Assembly: GCA_963750395.1 (NCBI GenBank) | Contig: CAVVQM010000007.1 | Location: forward strand, 310,001 to 374,000 | Reading direction: 5' to 3' | DNA from: JADJPO01 sp963750395 | Lineage (GTDB): Bacteria; Actinomycetota; Actinomycetes; Actinomycetales; Kineosporiaceae | Length of the DNA stretch: 64,000 bases | Shown here: piece after piece, positions 9,034-17,150 of the stretch | Layout: every line of letters begins with the position of its first letter | Numbering within the stretch: the stretch's first letter is position 1 | Notes under the pieces: model-generated | The model's input: only the letters and a program-made list of their open reading frames with translations | What the model was told of the DNA's origin: nothing | The model's database searches: none | Position numbers and translations under genes: made by a program

Positions 9034-9860
9034 CCGGGCCGGGTCAGTACCGCGCCGAGGTGCGGGGGGTCTGCCCCGAGGGGGCCTACGTCCGGATCGG
9101 GTTTCACGCGCCGCAGGTGGCCTCGACGGCGCGGCCGGGTCAGTTCGTCGCCCTGGCGGTGGGTGAGGAGACGACGGCGACCCTGCTGCGCCGCTGCTTC
9201 TCGATCGCCCAGGTCTCTCCCGAGCGCGGTGATCTGTCGCTGCTGGTCTCGGCCGTGGGGGCGGGCAGCCGGTGGCTCGCCCGACGCTCGCCCGGCGACG
9301 TGGTCGACCTGATCGGCCCTCTGGGACGGCCCTTTCCGCAACCCGACCCGGCGGCCGGCTGTGTCCTCGTGGGCGGTGGGTACGGGGCGGCACCCCTGGT
9401 GTGGTGGGGCAGAGAGCTGGTGGCCGCCGGTCATCCGGTGGCCTTCGTGCTCGGTGCCGCCACCGGACAGAGGGTCGCCGAGGCCGACGCCGCCAGGCAG
9501 GTCGGCGGGCTGGTGTTCGTCACCACCGACGACGGCAGCCTGGGGGTGCACGGCCGGGTCACCGACGTGCTGACGGATGCGATGGACTCCGTGCGGGGCG
9601 ACGCGGCGGTCGAGGTCTACGGATGCGGGCCGATGGCCATGCTGCGGGCCTGCGAGGACGTGGCCGCCGCCGAGGGCGGCGTGTCCTGGTGCGCCACCGA
9701 GGAGTCGATGGCCTGCGGTGTGGGGGTGTGCATGACCTGCGTGCTACCGGTGTACGAGCGGGACGGTTCGGTGCGGATGGCGCGAACCTGCGTCGAGGGG
9801 CCGACGTTCGCCGGTTCCTCGATCGCCTGGGACGCCATCGGGCAGGTGCTGCCCGCGTGA
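9030..9860 (+). CDS. pyrK: Dihydroorotate dehydrogenase B electron-transfer subunit (PyrK)
   Basis: The 276-residue protein has a ferredoxin-reductase-like FAD domain (RRCFSIAQVSPERGDLSLLV), an NAD-binding domain (CVLVGGGYGAAPLVWWGREL) and a C-terminal [2Fe-2S] motif, SMACGVGVCMTCV followed by ARTC. It passes electrons from PyrD to NAD+. Its 4-base overlaps with carB upstream and pyrD downstream, together with the cysteine-type PyrD, support a class 1B heterotetramer rather than a quinone-linked class 2 enzyme. Confidence 0.94.
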   Translation: MTGPGQYRAEVRGVCPEGAYVRIGFHAPQVASTARPGQFVALAVGEETTATLLRRCFSIAQVSPERGDLSLLVSAVGAGSRWLARRSPGDVVDLIGPLGRPFPQPDPAAGCVLVGGGYGAAPLVWWGRELVAAGHPVAFVLGAATGQRVAEADAARQVGGLVFVTTDDGSLGVHGRVTDVLTDAMDSVRGDAAVEVYGCGPMAMLRACEDVAAAEGGVSWCATEESMACGVGVCMTCVLPVYERDGSVRMARTCVEGPTFAGSSIAWDAIGQVLPA

Positions 9861-10813
9861 ACGATCGGACGGTCACGGTCGACCTCTCGACGCGGGTCGG
9901 GGCCCTGGAGCTCGCGAACCCGGTGATGACGGCCTCGGGCTGTGCGGCGGCCGGGCGCGAGCTCGACCCCTACCTGGACGTCGCCGCCCTCGGGGCGGTG
10001 GTCACCAAGTCGATCCAGCTGACCGCGCGGCACGGGCGGCCGACGCCGCGGATGGCGGAGACGCCGTCCGGGATGCTCAACTCGATCGGCCTGCAGGGGC
10101 CGGGCATCGACGCGTTCCTGGCCCACGACCTTCCCTGGCTGCGCGAGCGTGGGGCCCGGGCGGTGGTCTCCATCGCCGGCGGGCACGCCGAGGACTTCGC
10201 CGCGCTGGCCAAGCGCCTCCTCGACGAACCGGGGGTGAGCGCCATCGAGGTGAACATCTCCTGCCCCAACGTGGCCAACCGCGGCCTGGTGTTCGCCTGC
10301 GCGACCGGGTCGAGCCGTGAGGTGATCTCCGCCGTCGCCGAGGTGGTCGACGGACGGATCCCCCTGCTGGCCAAGCTCAGTCCGGATGTCACCGACATCG
10401 TCGAGATCGCGGGCGCGGCCCTGGAGGCCGGGGCCGACGGACTGTCGATGATCAATACGACGCTCGGCATGGTGATCGACACCGACACGCTACGGCCGGT
10501 GCTCGCCGGGATCACCGGAGGTCTGTCGGGTCCGGCGATCCGGCCGATCGCCGTCCGGTGCATCCACCAGACCTATGCGGCGATGCGGGCCGGACGGATC
10601 CCGTCGGCGCCGATCGTCGGCATCGGGGGAGTGCTCACCGGGTTGGACGCCCTGCAGCTGGTCGCCGCGGGAGCGAGCGCGGTGCAGGTCGGAACGGCGA
10701 CGTTCCACGACCCGTCCTCGCCCGCCCGGGTGGCCGACGAACTGGCGCAGGCCCTGGTCGAACGCGGTTTCGACCGGTTCGTGGAGGCGATCGGGAGGGC
10801 ACACGATGAGTGA
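9857..10813 (+). CDS. pyrD: Dihydroorotate dehydrogenase B catalytic subunit
   Basis: The 318-residue FMN barrel enzyme oxidises dihydroorotate to orotate. ASGCAAAGRELDPYLDV, KSIQLTARHGRPTPRM and NSIGLQGPGIDAF form the substrate and FMN site. The active-site base is the cysteine of NISCPNVANRG, which is diagnostic of class 1 enzymes. The C-terminal GIGGVLTGLDALQLVAAGASAVQVGTA binds the FMN phosphate. The GTG start overlaps the pyrK stop, and the stop overlaps pyrF by 8 bases. Confidence 0.96.
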   Translation: MNDRTVTVDLSTRVGALELANPVMTASGCAAAGRELDPYLDVAALGAVVTKSIQLTARHGRPTPRMAETPSGMLNSIGLQGPGIDAFLAHDLPWLRERGARAVVSIAGGHAEDFAALAKRLLDEPGVSAIEVNISCPNVANRGLVFACATGSSREVISAVAEVVDGRIPLLAKLSPDVTDIVEIAGAALEAGADGLSMINTTLGMVIDTDTLRPVLAGITGGLSGPAIRPIAVRCIHQTYAAMRAGRIPSAPIVGIGGVLTGLDALQLVAAGASAVQVGTATFHDPSSPARVADELAQALVERGFDRFVEAIGRAHDE

Positions 10814-11678
10814 GTCGGGCAGCTCGGCCCCGGCCACGCTGCGCGAGTCGTTCGGGGCACGGCTGCACCGGGCGATGACCGAGCGCGGCCCGCTGTGCGT
10901 GGGGATCGACCCGCATCCGAGCCTGCTGGAGGAATGGGGTCTGCCGGACGACGTGACGGGGTTGGAGCGCTTCGCCCTGACCGTGGTCGAGGCGCTGGCG
11001 GACCGGGTGGCCGTGCTCAAGCCGCAGTCGGCGTTCTTCGAGCGGCACGGCTCGCGGGGGGTCGCCGTGCTGGAACGCGTTCTGAGCGAATCGGGTTCGG
11101 CCGGCGCACTGACCATCGCGGACGCCAAGCGCGGTGACATCGGTTCGACGATGGCCGCCTACGCCGACGCCTTCGCCGGCGACGATTCTCCCCTTGCCGC
11201 GGACGCGGTCACGGCATCGGCGTACCTCGGATTCGAGTCCCTGCGACCGCTGCTGCAGCTGGCCGCCTCGACCGGCCGCGGGGTGTTCGTGCTGGCCCTG
11301 ACGTCGAATCCCGAGGGCCCCCAGGTCCAGCACGCCCGGGGGGCCGACGGGCGCACCGTCGCCCAGTCGATGCTCGACGCCATCGCCGCCGAGAACGCCG
11401 GCGCCCGACCGCTCGGCTCGGTCGGTGCCGTGGTCGGCGCGACCATCGGCGAGGCCGGGGCGGCACACGACCTCGCGGTCAACGGACCCCTGCTCGCGCC
11501 GGGGATCGGTGCGCAGGGCGCGGGGCCGGCCGAGTTGCGCCAGGTGTTCGGGTCGGCGCTGGCCACCGTCCTGCCGGCGTCCAGCCGGGAGGTGCTGCGC
11601 GGTGGCCCGTCCGTCGAGGGTCTGCGCTCGGCCGCCCTGAAGACCCTGGACGACGTGTCCTCAGCCCTCGGGCAGTAG
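10806..11678 (+). CDS. pyrF: Orotidine-5'-phosphate decarboxylase, long form
   Basis: This 290-residue member of the longer OMP decarboxylase group (mycobacterial type) catalyses the last step to UMP. The catalytic Asp-x-Lys-x-x-Asp is in TIADAKRGDIGSTMAAYAD. Substrate contacts include LCVGIDPHPSLLEEWGLP and the C-terminal LAPGIGAQGAG phosphate loop. The ATG at 10806 overlaps the end of pyrD. It is the last gene of the UMP operon and converges on sppA, overlapping that gene's 3' end by 18 bases; no hairpin terminator fits between them. Confidence 0.96.
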   Translation: MSESGSSAPATLRESFGARLHRAMTERGPLCVGIDPHPSLLEEWGLPDDVTGLERFALTVVEALADRVAVLKPQSAFFERHGSRGVAVLERVLSESGSAGALTIADAKRGDIGSTMAAYADAFAGDDSPLAADAVTASAYLGFESLRPLLQLAASTGRGVFVLALTSNPEGPQVQHARGADGRTVAQSMLDAIAAENAGARPLGSVGAVVGATIGEAGAAHDLAVNGPLLAPGIGAQGAGPAELRQVFGSALATVLPASSREVLRGGPSVEGLRSAALKTLDDVSSALGQ

Positions 11679-13544
11679 CCCGGTCAGCCGCACGGGCGGC
11701 AGCGACAGCACCCCGAGACCGACCGGAGCCACGTGATGCGCGAGAGCGCCCGATGCGGCCGGCACCCCGGCCAGGTGGGCCAGCACGGCCGTCCAGATCG
11801 TGGGGCCCTCCAGCCCCAGACCGCTGAGACCGCTCAGGCCGCCCGGACCACCCAGATTGCTGGAGGTGGACCCGATGTCCTCGGAGTTCTTCGCAGGAAG
11901 GAGCGACTGCAGCGGGTTCGGACTGGGGTAGGCCTTCACCGCGCACTCGGTCCGCGACAACCCGGCGGCCTCGCACGCGGCGTCCACCGCCTGTGACAGT
12001 CCGCCGACGGCGTCGATCAGACCGCGGTCGAGGGCGTCCGCGCCGCTCCAGACCCGGCCGCGGGCCACGCGCCGCAGGTCCTCGACGTCCATCCCGCGGT
12101 CGCTGGCCGCCTTGCCCGTGAAGTCGGCGTACACGTCGTCCAGCCAGGCATCGAGCAGGGCGAGTTGGTCCTCGTCGAAGCGCACCGCGGCGGAGAACAT
12201 GTCGGCGTGCCGGGATCCGGGCACGGTCTCCTGGGTGACGCCGATCCGCTCCAGGGTGCGGGCCAGGGTCTGCTTGCCGGCGAGCACCCCGATGGAGCCG
12301 GTGACGGTGCCGGCGCCGGCCAGGATGCGCCGACAGCCCATCGCGATGTAGTACCCGCCCGAGGCGGCCACCGAGGCCATCGACGCGATCACCTCGGTCC
12401 CCGACTCGCGCAGGCGCAGAACCTCGCGGCGGATGGCGTCCGAGGCCACGTAGGAGCCGCCCGGGCTGTCGATGCGCAGGACGACGGCCCGCACGCGCCG
12501 ATCGCGGCCCGCGGCTCGCAGGACGGCTCCCAGCCGGTCGGCGGTGACCACCTGGCCGCCGCCGGGGAAGGGGCCCGCGGGGCGGCCGGCCAGGATCGGG
12601 CCCGAGGCCTGGACGACGGCGATCACCGGTCGGCCATGGCCGGGCGTGCCCGGACGTCTGGGCGAGACCGAGCGCACCCGTTCCAGGACCGCGTCGAGCC
12701 GGCCGGCGTGGTGGCGTTCCACGAAACGCAGGGTGGGTTCGTCCGGATCCGCCCCGGCGAGCTTGGCCCTGATCGCGGCGTAGGCCTCGTCGCGGTAGCC
12801 GAGGTGGTCGATCAGGCCGTGGTCACGGGCCTGGCCTGCCGTCAGCGGAGCGTCGTCCAGGAGGGCGCGTGCGCCCTGTTCGGTCATCGATCGATCGCGG
12901 GCGACATCACGGACCACGGTCTCGGTCGCCGAGCCCACCAGCCGGGTGAGCATCTCGCGGACCGGATCGGACATCTCCCTGCGCATGAACAGGTCTGCTG
13001 CGCTCTTGTACTCGTGGCGCTGGTGGATCTGTGGCTCGACATCGAGCTTGTCCAGCGCCGCACGCAGGTGCAGGGACTGCGCGGCGAAACCGATCAGGCC
13101 GACGTCCCCGCTGGGCTGCAGCCACACCTCGTCGAATGCGGCGGCCAGGTGGTACCACACGGTCCCGTTCGAGAACTCCCCGAACGTGGATGCCCAGGCC
13201 AGGGTGGGTTTGCCGGTGCGGCGGAAGACGTTCACGGCATCGCGCAACTCCTCGGACTGGGAGAGCGTCAGCCCGGGACCGACCCCGACCGTTGCGATCA
13301 GACCCACGACCTCCGGATCGGTGCCCGCCCTGCGCAGATGCTCCACCAGGGTCCGCAGCAGCGGAGTGTGCATCGACCGCAGGGCCTCTATCGGGTTGCC
13401 GGGGGGAGCCTCGGCGAGTCCGCGGGACAGGTCGAGTTCGAGCAGTACGCGGTCGGGGGTCCCCGGCAGCGGCGCGGACGAGCCGTCCGGACGACGCAGC
13501 GGCAGTCGGCGCAATGGTCCGGGCAGGGCGATCGCGGGCTTCAT
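11661..13544 (-). CDS. sppA: Signal peptide peptidase SppA, double-domain (67K) type
   Basis: The 627-residue protein has two S49 serine peptidase domains. The N-terminal half carries the lysine-bearing block QIHQRHEYKSAADLFMRREM, and the C-terminal half has the serine motif ASMASVAASGGYYIAMGCRRI. The tail after about residue 540 is Gly/Leu/Ser-rich with a small GLSGLSGLG repeat and is not typical of the family. SppA degrades released signal peptides at the membrane; no N-terminal signal anchor is obvious. A -10-like TAGGGT (complement of 13551-13556) ends 6 bases before the ATG, which suggests a leaderless mRNA. Confidence 0.9.
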   Translation of the reverse strand: MKPAIALPGPLRRLPLRRPDGSSAPLPGTPDRVLLELDLSRGLAEAPPGNPIEALRSMHTPLLRTLVEHLRRAGTDPEVVGLIATVGVGPGLTLSQSEELRDAVNVFRRTGKPTLAWASTFGEFSNGTVWYHLAAAFDEVWLQPSGDVGLIGFAAQSLHLRAALDKLDVEPQIHQRHEYKSAADLFMRREMSDPVREMLTRLVGSATETVVRDVARDRSMTEQGARALLDDAPLTAGQARDHGLIDHLGYRDEAYAAIRAKLAGADPDEPTLRFVERHHAGRLDAVLERVRSVSPRRPGTPGHGRPVIAVVQASGPILAGRPAGPFPGGGQVVTADRLGAVLRAAGRDRRVRAVVLRIDSPGGSYVASDAIRREVLRLRESGTEVIASMASVAASGGYYIAMGCRRILAGAGTVTGSIGVLAGKQTLARTLERIGVTQETVPGSRHADMFSAAVRFDEDQLALLDAWLDDVYADFTGKAASDRGMDVEDLRRVARGRVWSGADALDRGLIDAVGGLSQAVDAACEAAGLSRTECAVKAYPSPNPLQSLLPAKNSEDIGSTSSNLGGPGGLSGLSGLGLEGPTIWTAVLAHLAGVPAASGALAHHVAPVGLGVLSLPPVRLTGLLPEG

Positions 13545-13594
13545 GGTCCGACCCTAGGAGTGGCTCGCGCCGGGCGCACCCGGTAGGAGGCCGA

Positions 13595-13903
13595 TCACGC
13601 CGGTGCGGCAACCGGTTCCACGGCCCGGGACGCCGCCCGCCGGGTCCGCAGCCAGGCGCCCAGCGCCACCAGGGCGAACCCGCCGACGAAGACCCCTGCG
13701 GTGACCAGTCCGTAGGACCACGGGAACTCTCCAGCCCGGAAGGCCGGCTCCTTGCCGCCGCCCAACGAGTCGAGCAGTAGGTAGAGGGTCTGGAAGGTGA
13801 ATGCCCACAGGTAGACGATTGCGTAGAAGGTGTTGGCGGCGAGCCGCGAGGCCAGGAGGTAGCCGAGAGGGACGGCCAGCAGGACCGTGACGACGGCGAT
13901 CAC
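13595..13903 (-). CDS. Small membrane protein of unknown function, three predicted helices
   Basis: The 102-residue protein starts with GTG, overlapping the upstream gene's stop (GTGA). Hydrophobic segments are at about residues 1-20 (VTVLLAVPLGYLLA), 25-45 (TFYAIVYLWAFTFQTLYLLL) and 62-85 (YGLVTAGVFVGGFALVALGAWL). A short loop (GGGKEPAFRAGEFPWS) separates the last two, and the C-terminal tail is Arg/Ala-rich. I do not recognise a family. It is coupled to the four-helix protein before it, and the pair is divergent from the two-component system at 14445, a likely regulator or signal partner. Confidence 0.75.
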   Translation of the reverse strand: MIAVVTVLLAVPLGYLLASRLAANTFYAIVYLWAFTFQTLYLLLDSLGGGKEPAFRAGEFPWSYGLVTAGVFVGGFALVALGAWLRTRRAASRAVEPVAAPA

Positions 13904-14289
13904 CGCACGAGCTCCTGCTCTGGCCCGGCAACCGACCGCCGGCCGGCGGAGAACATGAGCACCACCGCCAGGACGGTCACCAGCACGCTCAGGCCGGTGA
14001 GCGCCTTGATCACCGGTGGGACGTCGACGAAGAACGCGGGCAGCGCGGTGAGCAGCACCAGGATCAGCGAACCGGCCGCGACCCGGATCGCCGTCCGGTT
14101 CGCCGTGCGCCAGGCGATGAGGACGGCCACCAGACCGACGACGCCGAACACGGTGTCGGTGAGCAGGATCGCGAAGGGCGGGCCGACCTCGCCGGCAGGG
14201 GTCGAGGACAGGACGCTCGGTATGGACGTGGCGCTGAGCAGGCCGGCCAGGACGAGGCCGACCTTCTGGCGGGTGGAGTTGGGGTTCAT
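13900..14289 (-). CDS. Small membrane protein of unknown function, four predicted helices
   Basis: The 129-residue protein begins MNPNSTRQKVGLVLAG. The ATG at 14289 was chosen because GGAGG lies 7 bases upstream; longer in-frame starts lack this. Hydrophobic segments are at about residues 10-25, 40-60 (AILLTDTVFGVVGLVAVLIA), 70-90 (VAAGSLILVLLTALPAFFV) and 95-115 (ALTGLSVLVTVLAVVLMFSA). It overlaps the next small membrane protein by 4 bases. No family is recognised. Such paired small membrane proteins next to a NarL-type two-component system are common in Actinobacteria, but their role is usually unknown. Confidence 0.75.
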   Translation of the reverse strand: MNPNSTRQKVGLVLAGLLSATSIPSVLSSTPAGEVGPPFAILLTDTVFGVVGLVAVLIAWRTANRTAIRVAAGSLILVLLTALPAFFVDVPPVIKALTGLSVLVTVLAVVLMFSAGRRSVAGPEQELVR

Positions 14290-14380
14290 CGGAGCCTCCA
14301 TGATGAGAAGTGGACGACCCAACCGTCCGGCCGGCGAGGTTCCCCGGACCAGGTCGATCGTTCCCGACCGGATCCGGCGA

Positions 14381-14399
14381 CTTCCCGGGCTCCGGGAAG
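14381..14399. promoter_or_regulatory. Perfect 8-bp dyad between membrane-protein genes and two-component genes
   Basis: CTTCCCGG and CCGGGAAG flank three bases, and a further TTTCCCGGG follows at about 14403. It lies in the 155-bp gap between the reverse membrane genes (start 14289) and the forward response regulator (start 14445). A palindromic operator for the LuxR-type response regulator is a reasonable inference; a transcript hairpin is the alternative. Confidence 0.5.
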
Positions 14400-14444
14400 G
14401 CTTTCCCGGGCCCCGGCACGCGACCATGGCGCCATCATGAGGGC

Positions 14445-15092
14445 ATGACCCTGCGCGTGGTGCTCGCCGACGACCATCCGGTCGTGCGTGGCGGGCTGCG
14501 GGCGCTGATCGGGACGATCGAGGACCTCGAGGTGGTGGGCGAGGCGGCGGACGGGGAGGCCGCCGTCCGCGAGGTGCAGCTGACCCGCCCGGACGTCGTC
14601 CTGATGGACGTGCGGATGCCCGGCCTGGACGGCGTGGAGGCCACGCGGCGGATCCGGGCCGCCGTCCCGGAGGCAGCCGTGCTGATGCTCACCATGTTCG
14701 ACGACGACGCCGGTGTCTTCTCGGCCATGCAGGCGGGCGCCCGCGGCTACCTGCTGAAGGGCGCCGAGCAGGAGGAGATCGTCGGCGCGATCCGGGCGGT
14801 GGCGGCCGGGCAGGTGATCTTCGGGCCGGGCGTCGCCGGCCGAGTGCTCGGGTACTTCACCGCGCCACCGCCGCCGGTTCCCGAGCCGTTCCCCCAGCTC
14901 ACCGACCGGGAACGGGGGATCCTCGACCTGCTGGCCGCCGGCTGCCGGACGGCCGAGATCGCAGAGCGGGTCTTCCTGTCCCCCAAGACCGTGAGCAACA
15001 ACCTGACCGGCATCTTCGCCAAGCTCGAGGTCGCCGACCGGGCTGCGGCGATCATCCGTGCCCGCGAGGGCGGGCTGGGGCGGGGGTCGTGA
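14445..15092 (+). CDS. NarL/LuxR-family response regulator
   Basis: The 215-residue regulator has a receiver domain with acidic pocket ADDHP, phospho-acceptor Asp at about residue 54 in VVLMDVRMPGLDG, Thr in LMLTMFDDD and Lys in YLLKGA. Residues about 150-208 are a LuxR-type helix-turn-helix (LTDRERGILDLLAAGCRTAE, ERVFLSPKTVSNNL). It should be phosphorylated by the adjacent kinase, with which it overlaps by 4 bases. The ATG at 14445 follows GAGGGC; an earlier in-frame ATG lies inside the palindromic intergenic DNA. The divergent membrane-protein pair is the most obvious target. Confidence 0.92.
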   Translation: MTLRVVLADDHPVVRGGLRALIGTIEDLEVVGEAADGEAAVREVQLTRPDVVLMDVRMPGLDGVEATRRIRAAVPEAAVLMLTMFDDDAGVFSAMQAGARGYLLKGAEQEEIVGAIRAVAAGQVIFGPGVAGRVLGYFTAPPPPVPEPFPQLTDRERGILDLLAAGCRTAEIAERVFLSPKTVSNNLTGIFAKLEVADRAAAIIRAREGGLGRGS

Positions 15093-16861
15093 CAGCTCCC
15101 GCGGTCCTGGTGACGCTCGCCCTGGTCGGGTTCTCGCTGGCCGCCGCCGGGGTGATGCTGTTCACTCGCCGGGTCCGGATCTCGGCGTCCCTGCTCGTTC
15201 TGGGTGGAGCGCTGCTCACCGTCGCGACCGTGATGGACGGGGCCGGCCTGCATTCGGCCTCCGGGCTGATGTTCGCCGCCGCGGGGGCGCTGATCCTTCC
15301 CCTCGCGCTGAGCACCTATCCCCGGCCGCGGTGGAGACACCCCGTCGACTTCGTGGCTCTGGCGACGATCGGCGGAGCCGGGGTGCTGACCGTCGCCCCC
15401 TGGACGGACTCGGCGACAACCGAATTGATGGGGCTGGTGATCGGGATCACGCTGATCGCGCACACCTGGTGGCGGATCGAGACCGCCTCCCCGCAGGAGC
15501 GGCGGACCCTGGCCTGGATGGCCCTGGCCGTTGGGGTACCCGCGCTGGTGGCCGGTCTCCTGCTCTTCCTGGCCCCCACCACCGCCGGCGCGGTCGTGGG
15601 CAGCTCGGCGTTCATCGCCGTCGGGCCGGCGATGTATGTCGGGGTCGCGCTGCCGGACGTCGTGGACGTGCGCGGGCTGATCGTGCAGAGCGTGGTCTTC
15701 GCGGTGGCCGCCGTGGTCTACGTCGCCGGCTTCGTGACGCTCGCGTCGCTGCTGGAGATCGCCGGGGGGACGGCTCCCCGGGTCGGCGTCCTGGCCGTCA
15801 TGGGCCTGGCCGTCGCCCTGACCGTGCATCCCCTGCGCGTCATCCTGCGCGGCGTGGTGGACGAGTTGCTGTTCGGGCGGCGCCCCGACCCGCTCGATGC
15901 CGCCTCGCAGGTGGCCGGACACCTCGGCGAGGACCCGGCGCTCGCCGTCCAGGCGATCCGGGAGGCGCTGGTGCTGCCGTACGTCGCCATGACGGTGGAC
16001 GGCGAGCCGGTCGCCGAGTCCGGCAGTCCGGTCACCCACACCCGCCGGATGCCCCTGGTACTGGGCGCCGGCCGGGAGGCGGAACTGGTCGTCGGACTCC
16101 GCGCCGGCGACCTGCGCCTGTCCGACGGCGACGAGCACGTCCTGCGCCTGGTGGCCCCCCTGCTCGCGCAGACCCTGCGGGCGAACGCCCTCGCCGCCGA
16201 CGTCCAGACCTCCCGGGAGGCCACGATCACCGCGTTGGAGGAGGAGCGGCGGCGGCTGCGCCGCGACCTGCACGACGGTCTGGGGCCCCGCCTGTCCGGG
16301 ATCGCGTTCACCGCCGACGCCGCCCGCAACACCCTGCGCTCCGATCCGGACGGCGCCGATGCACTGCTCGGGACCGTGCGCGCCGAGACGGTGACCGCGA
16401 TCGAGGAGATCCGCCGGCTGGTCTACGCGATGCGACCGCCCGCACTCGACGAACTGGGCCTGGTACCGGCGCTCCGCCAGCAGGCTGCAGTGCTGCGGGC
16501 GACCGACGGCGATCCGCTCCGGGTCACGATCACCGCCGGTCCCCTGCCGGCGACGCTGTCGGCGGCCGTCGAGGTGGCGGCCTACCGCATCGTGATGGAG
16601 GCGCTGACCAATGTCGCCCGGCACAGCGGGGCCCGGACCGTGCAGGTGCGGTTGAACGCCGGCGCGGACGGACTGGTCATCGACGTGCAGGACACCGGCG
16701 GTCCGGGCAACGGCGCCTGGACCCCCGGCGTCGGCATCACCTCGATGCGGGAACGGACCGCCGCGCTGGGCGGCACGCTCACCGCGGCGCAGACCCCGTC
16801 CGGCGGCACGGTGCGCGCCGTGCTCCCGCTGGTCCGACCGCGCAGCCAACCGGCTGGGTGA
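15089..16861 (+). CDS. Membrane sensor histidine kinase, HisKA_3 family
   Basis: The 590-residue protein has several hydrophobic helices across about residues 1-250, then a GAF-like linker. A HisKA_3 dimerisation domain has the phospho-acceptor His at about 395 in RRDLHDGLGPRLSG, and the HATPase_c domain has an N box (EALTNVARHSGA, about 505) and a G box (GVGITSMRERT, about 550). This is the architecture of DesK/LiaS/NarX-like sensors. The multi-helix sensor suggests a membrane or lipophilic signal, but the sequence does not identify it. The GTG start overlaps the response regulator stop. Confidence 0.92.
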   Translation: MTAPAVLVTLALVGFSLAAAGVMLFTRRVRISASLLVLGGALLTVATVMDGAGLHSASGLMFAAAGALILPLALSTYPRPRWRHPVDFVALATIGGAGVLTVAPWTDSATTELMGLVIGITLIAHTWWRIETASPQERRTLAWMALAVGVPALVAGLLLFLAPTTAGAVVGSSAFIAVGPAMYVGVALPDVVDVRGLIVQSVVFAVAAVVYVAGFVTLASLLEIAGGTAPRVGVLAVMGLAVALTVHPLRVILRGVVDELLFGRRPDPLDAASQVAGHLGEDPALAVQAIREALVLPYVAMTVDGEPVAESGSPVTHTRRMPLVLGAGREAELVVGLRAGDLRLSDGDEHVLRLVAPLLAQTLRANALAADVQTSREATITALEEERRRLRRDLHDGLGPRLSGIAFTADAARNTLRSDPDGADALLGTVRAETVTAIEEIRRLVYAMRPPALDELGLVPALRQQAAVLRATDGDPLRVTITAGPLPATLSAAVEVAAYRIVMEALTNVARHSGARTVQVRLNAGADGLVIDVQDTGGPGNGAWTPGVGITSMRERTAALGGTLTAAQTPSGGTVRAVLPLVRPRSQPAG

Positions 16862-16901
16862 TCTCGCCGCCCGTGAGGTCGGTGCCGCGCACCGAAGCGG
16901 C

Positions 16902-16930
16902 TTGGATTCGTACATATGTTCGACTACAAT
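16902..16930 (+). promoter_or_regulatory. Sigma-70-type promoter with embedded SOS box
   Basis: TTGGAT (16902-16907) and TACAAT (16925-16930) are separated by exactly 17 bases and resemble -35 and -10 elements. The ATG at 16937 follows the -10 after six bases, so the transcript should be leaderless. The spacer contains the LexA-like palindrome described separately, so LexA binding would block RNA polymerase directly. Confidence 0.7.
16908..16923. promoter_or_regulatory. LexA (SOS) box
   Basis: TCGTACATATGTTCGA differs at one position from the actinobacterial SOS consensus TCGAAC-N4-GTTCGA. It sits between the -35 and -10 elements of the promoter for the DUF222/HNH gene. DUF222/HNH genes of the 13E12 type in mycobacteria are DNA-damage inducible and preceded by such boxes, which supports the call. 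No second copy was noticed near ada-alkA or ogt. Confidence 0.75.
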
Positions 16931-16936
16931 GGAAGC

Positions 16937-17119
16937 ATGTTCACGCCAGACCTCCTGCACGACACCGACGCGGAGATCGCGCGGTTGTCCCAGCAGGTGG
17001 CCGACCTTCAGGCCGAGAACGCCGAGCTGTCCGTACGGGCCGCGCGGATCGACGCGGAACGGCAGCTCTGGGACTGGTTCGCCGACCGGTGGTCCGGACG
17101 ACGACGCGGGGGATGGTGA
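16937..17119 (+). CDS. Coiled-coil N-terminal piece of the SOS-controlled DUF222/HNH gene (or separate small protein)
   Basis: The 60-residue frame MFTPDLLHDTDAEIAR... has a heptad-like stretch (RLSQQVADLQAENAEL) and ends in TGA at 17119. It starts six bases after the -10 of the SOS promoter, so it is the first thing translated from that transcript. Downstream DUF222 sequence is one base out of phase. I think this is the true N-terminus of the HNH gene cut off by a +1 frameshift between about 17090 and 17150, as in seven other genes of the window. A separate small coiled-coil protein remains possible. Confidence 0.55.
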   Translation: MFTPDLLHDTDAEIARLSQQVADLQAENAELSVRAARIDAERQLWDWFADRWSGRRRGGW

Positions 17120-17150
17120 GGGCGGCCCGCGCGGCCGTTTGGCTCGGCAG

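Noticed and set aside
6703..9393. An 896-codon open frame on the reverse strand opposite carB
   Set aside because: It is antisense to the conserved carB and pyrK reading frames; long antisense frames are expected from GC-rich third positions.
12165..13586. A 473-codon forward frame opposite sppA
   Set aside because: Its translation has no domain features and lies antisense to clear SppA motifs.
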